Of a stretch of DNA of 64,000 bases, positions 1-11,200 are shown in pieces. Position 1 is the stretch's first letter. Every line of letters begins with the position of its first letter. The stretch comes from Escarpia spicata. Lineage: Eukaryota > Annelida > Polychaeta > Sabellida > Siboglinidae. The notes below the pieces were generated by a model. That model was not told the origin of the DNA and did not search any database. It saw only the letters and a list, made by a program, of their open reading frames with translations. Made by a program: the position numbers and the translations under genes. The DNA is taken from assembly GCA_963995525.1 (NCBI GenBank), contig OZ023205.1, positions 51,660,738 through 51,724,737 of the forward strand, in the 5' to 3' direction.

Positions 1-206
1 AAGGAGAAAGGGAGCGAAGTAAATGACATAGAACAAGTGTTATTGCATGGCGTAGCCCTAATGCGAGTGTTCAGATGCGTTCAAAACTGGTGGTGCTGGA
101 AGTCGATATAATAGCGTAATATCAACCCGGCTTGTATTAGAGGTAGACATGCAGTAACAGCACAATTGCCCTATTGCTGATGGCGGAAGTTGACAGTAAC
201 CGCACA

Positions 207-720
207 GTTACATTGTCGCTAGTGGCAGATGTAGAGGACAATGGCACAGGCGCATTGTCGTTGGTACCAGATGTAGACGACACTGGCACAGGCGCATTGT
301 CGCTGGTGCCAGATGTAGACGACACTGGCACAGGCGCATTGTCGCTAGTGGCAGATGTAGACGACAATGGCACAGGCGCATTGTCGCTAGTGGCAGATGT
401 AGACGACAATGGCACAGGCGCATTGTCGCTAGTGGCAGATGTAGACGACATTGGCACCGTCGGATTGTCGCTAGTGCCAGATGTAGACGACAACGGCACA
501 GTCGGATTGTCGCTAGTGGCAGATGTAGACGACAATGGCACCACCACATTGTCGCTGCATGGTGCCAGATGTAGACGACAATGGCACTGTCGCATTGTCG
601 TTGGTGCCAGATGTAGACGACAATGGCAGTAACGTTGCTGGTGGTGCCAAAAATAATGGCAATGACACAATCAAACTATCGCTTGTGCCAAAAGTAGACA
701 GCAGTGGCACAGTCGCCAGC
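207..720. repeat. 42-bp minisatellite, open in several frames
   Basis: About twelve tandem copies of a 42-bp unit. On the plus strand each copy reads as a 14-residue block such as LSLVADVDDNGTGA. Because 42 is a multiple of three, frames on both strands stay open: plus 174-632, and minus 137-670 with a Ser/Thr-rich repeat. The plus frame breaks near 555, and copies after about 630 become degenerate. I see no splice sites, signal peptide or non-repeat domain, so coding is not shown. The DVDDNG block resembles a calcium-loop pattern but may be accidental. Confidence 0.85.
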
Positions 721-1451
721 ATGGTGCCAAAAATAGACGCCAATGACAGGGTCATACATTGTCTCGTGTGGTGCGAGAAATTCACGGAAATATGGCGCAT
801 ATGTTCTCTCACTTGACGATAACGGCTCAATTACCCTGTCGCTGTTGACGTAAGAAGATACGGTATAAAATGCAAAAAAACGACCAGGCATTGGAACTAT
901 AGGAAACGTTGCAAGAAAGGATTAACACTTTCTAAAACATGACCTTCGAATTAATCTGGAGAAGACTGAAATAATGGGGATATATGAACAGGATGTGGAT
1001 CTGCATGTAGCTGTTGTTACAGAAACCATTGTCCATTGCACTAATGCACGGGCTGAACTGTGTGACCACGGAGGAAGTAGTTGGGAAGTGCAGATAACTT
1101 CTTTCAATAATATTTTATAATAATTATATGATAACTTCTTTTGCGCCTACATCCTCGGAAATCAAGCTCAATATCACAATCGATAATCCATACTAAAATC
1201 GTCAACAGATGGATCAATACGCCAGGGAGCTAAGGTGGATACGCAATATTTAAAAGGTCAGTTTTTAAATGATGGCGAAATTGTATGATATTTTCATTCC
1301 AGAGTTTGTGAGGCAACAGAAAATGCCCTAATTCCGATATTAGTATCGACTCTAGGAAATAAAAGTAAATCAGAACTAGATGTTAGCAGAAGTATTTAAT
1401 ATAAACATGCTGGTTGCCTACATGAAAGTGCCTGATAGGTAATGGTACATA
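721..1451. other. No gene seen
   Basis: Degenerate copies of the 42-bp unit fade out by about 850. The rest is AT-rich sequence in which I recognise no coding exon or element. Confidence 0.5.
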
Positions 1452-1543
1452 TCTCCCTCCCTCCCTCCCTCCCTCCCTCCCTCCCTCCCTCCCTCCCTCC
1501 CTCCCTCCCTCCCTCCCTCCCTCCCTCCCTCCCTCCCTCCCTG
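1452..1543. repeat. (CTCC)n microsatellite
   Basis: An almost perfect run of the tetranucleotide CTCC, about 23 copies. The Gly/Arg/Glu-rich minus-strand reading frame through it is a by-product. Confidence 0.97.
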
Positions 1544-1555
1544 AGGTGTCCTTAG

Positions 1556-1885
1556 AATGATTCAATCAAATACAGATTTGTGTGTGTGTAGTGGCACTAC
1601 CACATGAAATGTCTATGCAAAATCCGAGAAAAGGTTACTGAAGAGTTTTGGGGAAAATAGGCAAAATGTGAAAATTGACCAGTTTGCGGGGCCCTGGAGG
1701 GGGGTTAGAATAATTCAATCAAATACAGATTTCTAATGCATAGTGGCAGTACCCTAAGATATGTCTATGCAAATTAGAGAAACAGTTGCTGAATGGTTTC
1801 TGAGATATGGCAGCTAACGGCACACGGCGGACGCAGAGTGAGGGCATAAGTCCGTTGGACCTTCGGCCCAAAGGACTAAAAACAG
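1556..1885 (+). repeat. Dispersed repeat, copy 1, with hairpin end
   Basis: Two tandem subunits begin with the phrase TTCAATCAAATACAGATTT (about 1561 and 1713). They continue with a shared block including GAAAATTGACCAGTTT and end at 1808-1880 with CAGCTAACGGC and a GC-rich hairpin (GTCCGTTGGACC, TTCGG, CCAAAGGAC). The second copy at 3073-3650 has the same order. It looks like a non-autonomous element, class uncertain. Confidence 0.6.
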
Positions 1886-2880
1886 CCCCACAGAACTAAT
1901 TATAGTTATTTTTGATGCTTAACCTAGTTCTATTATTTGGCATTGTGCCAACAGATTGGAGCATTGGGATCATTAAGCCTATATATACAAACATAGCAGC
2001 AGACACTCTGACAGTGCGACTGCTGCCTGGCTAAATGGATGCAATGGTGCTTTGAAGTTAGTTCTTCTGCCAACTATCCTTTTCACACAAGCCTATAGGT
2101 TTAGTGGCTGCCAGCACACTACTGAGCATAAACTACCATGCAGGTGTGAAAAACGTCCTGATGTATTTGAACTTGAGCCACTAATTAACTGTCCACCAAG
2201 CAGTAGCAGAGCAGTTTTATAATAATAATCCACAAGTTAAGTGGCAGTGATCTTCCTTTTATCATTCATGTGATGTTTATTGTGAGCAGGGCGGACAAAT
2301 GGTTATCATACGTAGACAGGTACAGAAAGAAACTGAAGTTTTCTATAAAAAGAACACGTTTGCCTATCAATGGCATGCATTTCCTATTGTTGCCATTTCT
2401 GCCGGGCAGAAACAGTTTCTGCCCGGCATAAATCAAACAACCCTGTAGGTAATTATTAACCAAATGTTTTTTGGTGAATCATAGTTACAGATCATTAAGG
2501 GTTATGATGGAAGTAAAATGTTGACATGTTTACTGTTCACTTATTGCACCACGTCATTTAGAGGAATAATTATAATAGAAAATAAAATGTTGTGGCACAT
2601 ATTTTTACATGCATTGATGAGAAACCGGGAATTACTTTTCTGTGGCCTAAGAATAGCTAATTTCAATTAATTTCTGCTTATATAAAACACTGCATCAAAA
2701 TATATATCCATACAAGACACAGACTCCGCATGTGACAGATGTTTTGGGAAGGGGAATAGTGTTCTGTTTCTGGTACAATACACAAAATCTACTGTTAGGG
2801 GATAGTCTCAAGGGCCCTTCTCAAAACCACATCACTAGATAGTGTAAACATTTTGGGGGGCTGTGTCAGCCTTCTTCTCA
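1886..2880. other. No gene seen
   Basis: AT-rich sequence without a recognisable exon, tandem array or conserved domain. Confidence 0.45.
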
Positions 2881-3078
2881 TGTGATGTAGAGTTTCCACA
2901 AGGAGAAAACTTGTCTCCTTTGTTATTTGCTATTTACCTGAATGATTTTGAACACCGTTAGTCATAATTATAAGGGACTTGACATGGCAGCTGGTGAAAT
3001 TTACAACAAACTTAGTGATGATGATATCGAAATTTTCTTGCAAATGTATATTCTACTATATGCTGATGATACGAGAAT
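2881..3078 (+). pseudogene. Non-LTR reverse transcriptase scrap
   Basis: The plus strand reads EFPQGENLSPLLFAIYLNDF at about 2888-2950, a palm-domain block typical of LINE reverse transcriptases. After stops and a frame change it reads ILLYADDT at about 3049-3072, the YADD catalytic motif. The spacing of about 40 residues fits the family. A copy of the TTCAATCAAATACAG repeat follows directly, so the scrap was probably captured or interrupted by that element. Confidence 0.65.
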
Positions 3079-3655
3079 AATTCAATCAAATACAGATTTC
3101 TTATGTATAGCGTAACTATGTCAACTCTTCTAATGGTTGACATTTGGTTGTTTCAGGATGACCCCTTAGAATGTAGGCACAACTGTCCAGGGGTCTAGTG
3201 GGCATTGTCTATTGACTCAAGCCTCAAAATTAGAGAAAAAGGTACTTAGAGTTTTTGAAAAAATAGGCAAAATGTGAAAATTGACCAGTTTTAGGGTCCT
3301 TTTTGGGGGGGTCATTAGGTGCCCTTTGAATGATTCAATCAAATACAGATTTCTTGTGTACAATTATACTACCACATGAAATGTATATACAAAATTAGAG
3401 AAAAAGTTGCTGAACAGTTTTTTTAAACAATAGGCAAAATGTTACATTTTTACCAGTTTAGGGGTACTTGGAGGCCCTAGGGAGCCTTTAGAATGATTCA
3501 ATCAAATACAGATTTATCGTGCATAGTGGCAGTGCCGTAAGATGTCTATGCAAAATTAGAGAAAAAGTTGCTGAACGGTTTCCGAGATACGGCAGCTAAC
3601 GGCGGACGCAGAGTGATAGCAATAGTCCCTTGGACCTTCGGCCAAAGGATTTCTA
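3073..3655 (+). repeat. Dispersed repeat, copy 2, with hairpin end
   Basis: Three subunits start with the same TTCAATCAAATACAGATTT phrase near 3079, 3333 and 3497. The array ends at 3590-3650 with CAGCTAACGGCGGACGCAGA and the CCTTGGACC-TTCGG-CCAAAGG hairpin, followed shortly by CTAA, as in copy 1. Confidence 0.6.
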
Positions 3656-4082
3656 AGTGGAGGATGGTTTAATGGTATTCTTTTAGACAGCACACAAAAT
3701 AAATGACATCGACGAATATATTGTGATGCGAAATGTTGATCAAATTGATCTAAAAGAATACACTGTGCAGTTTGCTTCAGCTTTTTATTATGTTGGCACG
3801 CCGCTTCAATATAAACATGACAAGGTTCTTCATAACAAACAGTATCCATTCTGCAGTACTGTTTCATCTACATAAACTATTGTTCTTAAATGCAATAAAA
3901 CATAAAATAACAAAAACAATATATGTATATATCCATTTACAACAACAACTTCACTAATCAAGATGGGTAAGTTGAGAGGCTAAAATGATATACTGTAGCT
4001 TACTTTCTGCAAAGTTAAACCGGGCACTGTAAAGCTGATAACATACCTTGGTACAGCCTAAAAATGTAGAATTTTTTTCTTC
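3656..4082. other. No gene seen
   Basis: AT-rich intergenic sequence on the 3' side of the minus-strand MS4A-like gene. No feature is recognised. Confidence 0.4.
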
Positions 4083-4341
4083 TACCGTATGTTTTGGGAC
4101 AACTTAATAAATATAATTACTGTTGTCCCAATGTATTCGGACAGATGAGATATAGGACCATGGAGACACTCAAAAATGGTTAATAGCAGGGTAATAGAGG
4201 GGGACGACATTACGTCAGGACTTGTTCGTGTCCCTAGCTATTGGACAGTGAATCTGAGATTTATTTTTGTGCACCCTATGTTTTGGGACAGCTGATAATT
4301 TTAATTATTTTTAGTGTCCCATACATACGGTCATTACGGTA
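4083..4341. mobile_element. MITE-like element with terminal inverted repeats
   Basis: The left end TACCGTATGTTTTGGGACA (4083) matches the reverse complement of the right end (GTCCCATACATACGGT, about 4315-4330, followed by TTACGGTA). Inside are two further TTGGGACA/TGTCCCAA inverted pairs, so the single strand could fold into nested stems. There is no coding capacity. The end sequence suggests a TA target. Confidence 0.6.
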
Positions 4342-4587
4342 AATAAGCATATAAATCGTCTAATATGGCACAGGTATGTAAATTCAAATCATGTAGGCAG
4401 ACATGATAAATATGCTACACAAGCAAGAATCATTAGTAGTAGTAGTAACATACATAGAATATTTCATATACAAAAAAGCATAACATATTTTTAAAGTAGT
4501 ACATATTTATGTGTATGGGATACTACATAATATATATCTGACTTTTTTTAAGTATACACAAACACATCCATACACATGCATGTATAC

Positions 4588-5010
4588 ACCTCTCACCCAC
4601 CCACCCACCAACCTCTCACCCACCAACCCACCCACGTCTCACCCACTAACCCACCCCTCACCCACCTACCTACCTCTCACCCAACAACCAACCCACCCAC
4701 TCATGCACACACGCACGTGCACACACAACGTATTTATATTAATACAGACTTCATATATCAAAGCATTAGACCTACATATATTTCAAACAATTACACGAAT
4801 GCTATTAATTGCTGCAGCAAGTGCTATGTAAAATGATGTACCACTATACTACATTGCACATGAATGTTTACAATAGCAGTTGAAATAATAATTCCTATTA
4901 TATGCTATTGCATATATATTTGTCTCATGATTTCACAAATTAAAACTAACTAACAAATCTGCACGCACACATGCACGCACACATCCATGCACGCACACAC
5001 ACAAGCATTC
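4588..5010. repeat. Simple sequence: CCCAC-rich and CACGCA-rich tracts
   Basis: 4588-4700 is a CCCAC/CCAAC-rich tract, and 4960-5010 is a (CACGCACA)n-like tract. Reading frames through them, such as a Pro/Thr/His-rich plus frame at 4511-4831, are artefacts of composition. Confidence 0.8.
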
Positions 5011-5121
5011 ATGCCATAACTTATATTAGCCGAGTTCAATTTTTCCAAAGATGACTCAAACAGGCAACAAATACAGTCTGATCAGGCATCTATAAAAGCC
5101 ATGTTCCATATGAACTGTCAT

Positions 5122-5291
5122 CTAGAGAGCCATCTTTTTCTCTTCGTCTGGAAAGAGTGGTGTTGTAGCCGATGATTCACCAGTCGCCGAGGGTGCGGAG
5201 AATGCATACGGGGGTGGAGCAGATGCCCCTTCGTACTGGGGAGAGCAGACACCCATCGCCTGCTGCGATTGACTGACTGAAGTGGGGTAAC
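5122..5291 (-). CDS. MS4A-like exon 6, C-terminal tail with PPPY and stop
   Basis: Follows a TTTCAG acceptor. It reads GYPTSVSQSQQAMG, then APPPYAFSAP, and ends EEKKMAL with TAG at 5122-5124. Confidence 0.87.
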
Positions 5292-8200
5292 CTGAAAGTC
5301 AAACAACCAGACATTTAATTACATTCTTACCAACTCTTGATGTAGATCCAAATCCTTTGCTCACTTGCAGAGTTCCGGTATACACTCGAACCTTGCTTCA
5401 CGGTCACCTCAGTAACAGTCACCTCAGTAACATACAGCCACCTCGCAATTAAGGTCACCTCAGTAACATACAGCCACCTCGCCATTAAGGTCACCCAGGA
5501 AAGTACAACATTTTGTAACAGGAAAGTATAGAAACTTAATCTTGCTAATACCTTGCTATACAGGTCACGTTTGCCCAGTGCTGAGGGTGACCTTAATATA
5601 GAGTTTCCACTGTGACCTTAATAGACAGGTTCCAATGTTACCTTAATAGAGAGGTTCCACTGTGACCTTAACAGAGAAGTTCCACTGTGTTTACATGTGC
5701 ACGCAGCTGATAAGAATTACTTTCATAATTACTCCAGAGCACCACCTAGGGAGTGAATAACAAAACTGGGAAAACTAAAAACCTCAAAATAACTACCTTT
5801 TTGTTTTTCAAATACATCACTAATTTCTAGATCAGAGGACCATGGTCCAATGATGCAAATGAACATAAAAAGAGGAAAGTGCATCTCGGCACCTCGGAGG
5901 AGATACACTTACAGTGCCCCCAAATTAGCATATCAATATATAAATAGCAGACACACGATGGCCTAGCAGATTGGTGTGTCCACTGTCTAACCAGGCCATG
6001 ATATTAACTTTTCTGGCCCCCCCCAAAAAGTTACTGGCCGTAACTTTGCGGGAATATGCTTTTATTTGTTTATAAACACATGCTATTTGTGCAATTACAA
6101 ATTGAAGTAACTATTCAATGACAATATATTGTGAGAGTGTTAAGGACACAGTATCTGTCCTGTCCCTTCACAAGAAGTCCACAAAAGGTCACTAGGACCG
6201 ATGTCATGGGGACTTTTGCGAAGCTCTTATTTGAGCATAGTCTTTTTTACAAAATTAAAATAGTAACTATAAGAAGTGAAAACACGAAGTTAAATGAACA
6301 TATTTAAATGTGGCGGCACTCTGCTCTTACTGCAAAATCTGAGGTGTCGGTTGCAATAAACAAGCTCGCAAGAACTCCGGACCGAGGTGTCATTAGTAAT
6401 GCACAGTTCTCAAAAACTCTGCATGGCATTGCTAGTAGTGATGCTGTGCAGAGTTATTGTAAACCTGCAAAATGTGATCATTTGTAAGATAAGATGGTGA
6501 CTACAGTTTCAAGCGAGAATGCAAAGTCAGGTTCAGATTTTGCTTAATTGCAGCAGAGAGGTTGACAATTGATAGAAATGATTTCAAATAACCGTGGATT
6601 GAAACCAGTGGATCATCAGGCCAGTGGAATGTGAAAACTGGTAGCCGAAACTTGACGGGCAGCTTAGAAAGGGCACTGGGCCAGTGTTAATGTTGAGGCC
6701 TGCTAACCTTGCTGTAGCCCCATGTTCCCAGTCTGGGGGTAGGTGGACGGGGGTCCAGCCGTGTACATCACTTGAGTGCCGCCCATGTCCATCATCACAG
6801 GAGCTGGCTGCATCACCTGAAGTCAGCCAACACAACATGCAAACATAATATCCATTTTGATGTTGTCGAGTTGTGTTTATTACTTTGTAGTCACCCAAAC
6901 CACACGTTTACACCCACGACCCTAACTGAATAAGCCTGCTCAACTTTTGATGATTAATAAGAGGGGGATATAACAATTACTATAACAAGTTAATCATGGT
7001 ATTCTGCACTGAATATCCTCTAAATATCTATATTACTACATCTGTTCCCAAACTACTACACCTACAATGCATGTCAGCATATAAGTCAACAGATAATAAC
7101 ATATTACGTGTATCAGGGAGCATCTCAGAATGTTGAAGCCCGATATCAGGGAAAATTATTTTCATTTGGGAGAGGGGGAACAAAGGCAGTTTCGTCTGAC
7201 GTTGGACATCAATGTTTTATGCTTCAGACTGGTACTGTTAATGTATTGATAGCATCTTAAAACCGAACCCTAAAACCGTTAAAACCCCTTAAACTAGAGA
7301 ATTTAACAAAATTACAGGCATAAATTTTCTTCCGAGTCTGCCTAGGAGGAAAATGTGAACATAACTCCCTATATGCACATACGCCAGCTTGATAATACAT
7401 GTTGTAGAATTGTGGGACGTAACAAAACAAAAGTGAACTTACAAAGCCAGACTGCGAACGACGCCCGCAGCACACCGTTTTGCATCCAAGAATTGCTGAC
7501 CAGATCGCAATGATAACTTCAAACAGCGAGAGAATGAGCAGCAAAGAATTCATTGCAACCGCTATATTAGTGTCCTACAACAGAAACAGACATTGCAATC
7601 AGTGCTAACCTGAACTTATTAAGGTGTCCCGGTCATAATACTGCTACCCAGTATATGTCATACCTGTACCCAGACATGACGACCAATGTCTACACTCTAG
7701 GTTAGTGAGACCACATCCACATACTGAGATTTAATTTTCTTACAACAAAAGACAAAGGATTCCTCCATTTGCGAAAAAACCGACTGAGATTGTTGTCATT
7801 TTGGAAGTGTCATAATATTGAATCTGAAAGATGAGAATTTAAAGGTTAATGTCATGAGAACTTGACGACAGTTCATGAGATTCTACAGTGCTCTATTTCT
7901 TTAGTTATGGAGGCGACACCATAAATTATTAGAAATATTGTGAGTACTAATGTCACAGTTAATAGCATCGTAGGTGGCAGTGATGATACATCAAAGCAAC
8001 AATACTGTTTACATATATAGACTGTAATGAGGCATGTCTACATGTCATTCCATGTAATGTTACATACACTGTCTTGTAATGTTACATACCCTGTCATGTA
8101 ATGTTACACACCATCTCATGTAATACTACACACATTGTATCGTAATGTTACAAACACATGCCATATAATGTCACATACCATATCATGTAATGGTATGCAT

Positions 8201-11200
8201 GTCATGTAATTTTACACATCTTACCATGTAATGTTACATAGTCTGCAATGTAATGCTATGCACATTGTATTGTAATGTCACACACACACGTCATGCAATT
8301 TTACACACCCTACCATGTTACATAAAACTTGCCATATAATGTTACATAGTCTGCGATATAATGTTACACACCCTCCCAGGTAATGTCACAGAGCCCGTCA
8401 TGTAATATCCCACACACTGCCAGGTAATGTTACACACCCTAGAATGTAATTTTACCGGTACCCACCCTGTAAACATGTTTCTCATGTCCATGAGACAAGA
8501 CGAGTGATGAATACACCAACAACGGCAGGACAAAGATGGCGACAGCCAGGATTGAAAGCACCATGAAGCTCATAATCTGAAAAGAAATAACATTATGTGA
8601 ACATAATAAATGTTTCATAAGTGTCCAAGAAAAGTTCACAGGAGTGTTGGACATGTGGTTTTTATTAGCACTGGACATAACCTATATAACTGTTGTTGCT
8701 ATAACTCATTATATTTTCATATAGTAAAGCAAATTTATTTCCTCCTCACCATAATTAATACACAACATAATTCCAAACAGAATGCATAGACTTATCTCGT
8801 TGTTAAGCAGTATCGGGCTGGTTACCAGACAGTTATCATTATGTCCATTTTCTTATATCTACTATAGAACTGTACGTAAAACTGGAATAATATTTGCCTA
8901 ACCGTTGACATAATTAATTTAAATACCACAGTAGAGTGTAGCCAAAAATAAAACGAGACTGTCACTCACAGTACATGTTGTTTTACGCCTGGCAGCTATT
9001 GTACCAAACGCCCCTGTCAGAATGAACTGGAAGGAAAATGAAAAACGGTTACATAGTTCAGCAAAATACATGTATAATTTGTTATGCTAAGTATTCAGTG
9101 AAACCTCATTATTAAGGTTACTCTTGGGACTGGGTAAATTTACCTGAATAGCGAGATGACCATATTAGCGGGACTATTTTCATATACGTCACTGAATATG
9201 GAAATAATTTGGGACTGTCCTAGGGTGACTTTAACTGCGAGGTGGCTGTATTACTGAGGTGACCATGAAGCAAGGTTCAATTGTACTTACAATTATTTAT
9301 TAAATGTATGTGCAAATTTATCTGTGCAGCAGACATATTACAAAAATAAAGTTTTACAAAAAGTAAAAAATAAAGTTTTACAGCATATACCTGTATACTT
9401 GAGTGAAACATGGGATGGAGAAGCCACTGTTGCGGTTGACCGCATCGAGCGATGCATCGAAGAAGCGAAGCAGTGGATGTCAGACCACAATCGTAAACAC
9501 CTGCATGACGTTTCGTGTGTTAGTGTATGCGGATGTAACATTGTTCCGTCACCGACCATCCGCAACATCGGGATTACAATCGACTCTGGACTAACAATGT
9601 CGTCACACGTGTCACAGATGTCCAAGTCAGTGTACTACCATCTCTACGCAATTTCAAAAATAAGACATTGTCTTACTACTGATGCATGTAAGACACTAGT
9701 CCACGCCCTGGTGACATCGTGGCTGGACTACAGTAACGCGGTCCTGTACGGCATCACCGAGGCACTTATGAACAAATTGCAGATGGTACAGAACTCAGCA
9801 CCAAGACTAATTTCAAGACACCGAAAGCACCAGCACATTACACCTGTGCTGGTCGAACTACACTGGCTTCCAGTTCGCTGGCGTATCCAGTACAAACTGC
9901 TGGTCCTTGTTTTCACGGCTTCACATGGTCTTGCTTCAGCGTATATCCAAGATCTCATAATACCGTATACGCCCACCCGCAACCTCCGATCTGCTGATCT
10001 ACATCTGCTTGTAGTCCCGCGCTACAACTTAGAGGGCTATGGCAGACGAGCTTTCTCCGTGTCTGGACCTACGCTCTGGAACGCTCTACCAATAAACGTT
10101 CGTCAAATAGAGACTTTGGATAAATTCAAAACTTGCCTTAAAACGTATCTGGTTGATTCCAACAAAACGTTGACAAACAGGTTCCAGGGCTATAACTCAT
10201 TTAATATACCAGCTGGAAGGCTGGAATGATGCTGTACGCATGCGTCTTCGTTGGGGCTTTCTGGGGAACCCTACTTTTGTATATGTACCATGGAATCTCC
10301 GAGTACTGTTCCCCCAAAATGGGTAATTTTTGTGAAATATATGCCATCAGTACGTTAAAACGCATTGTATTATTCGAACAACATATGCAAGGTATACAGT
10401 TAATGTTTGGCTATGAAGGTTGATGTCTCAGGCATTATTGATAAAAAAATTAAAACTTCAGGTCAAAACCCTGATTTCTCCTGATTATTTTCATGTTGGG
10501 GAACTTTTCTGAAACCGTCCGTCTGCAGTCATTCATACAGGAAAATGCAGTACAACAGTTCATTAAATAGCACAGATTTCACACTCAACTTGATGCCACA
10601 GCTGGATACATAGGTCCTGTGCTGTTTTAAACCACAAGTGTTGGCTAATAAATTGTGCTGAGCGACGAAACCGATGTGAGGAAGTTTTTCATGAAACCAT
10701 ACCTCGCAAGTTTGAATACGCATTGTAAGTAGAGATTTGTAGATTAGTAAGAAATATTAATTGGTCATAAATAACACATAACAAGGTAACTATATGACAA
10801 AATTTTAATTTGTAGATACATTTCCCTTCGATTTATTTTACTTTTACGGGTCTTTGCAACCGTACGTCTCCCGAAACCGTACTTCGGCTCTAACTGCCAG
10901 TTGGTTCATCGGCCCAGTCACCCCATTTATCATTATTTTCGGGAATCAGATGACGCCAAGCGAAAACAGAAGTTTGGTACCAAACATGGCTAGCCCAATA
11001 TGTTGAACACGAGGACAGAGTCTTCAAGAAGGTGAAACTTGTTGTACAAAATACAAGAGACTTCACAGATCAACTCATATCCGGCATGGCCAAGTTCTGT
11101 GAGCACTGTCACCGGGTGACCATCCAATATCACCAGATCCGCATCTTGAAGCAGTCCATGGCAGAAAAGACAGATGCAACGGTCCAGATGGACTATGCTG

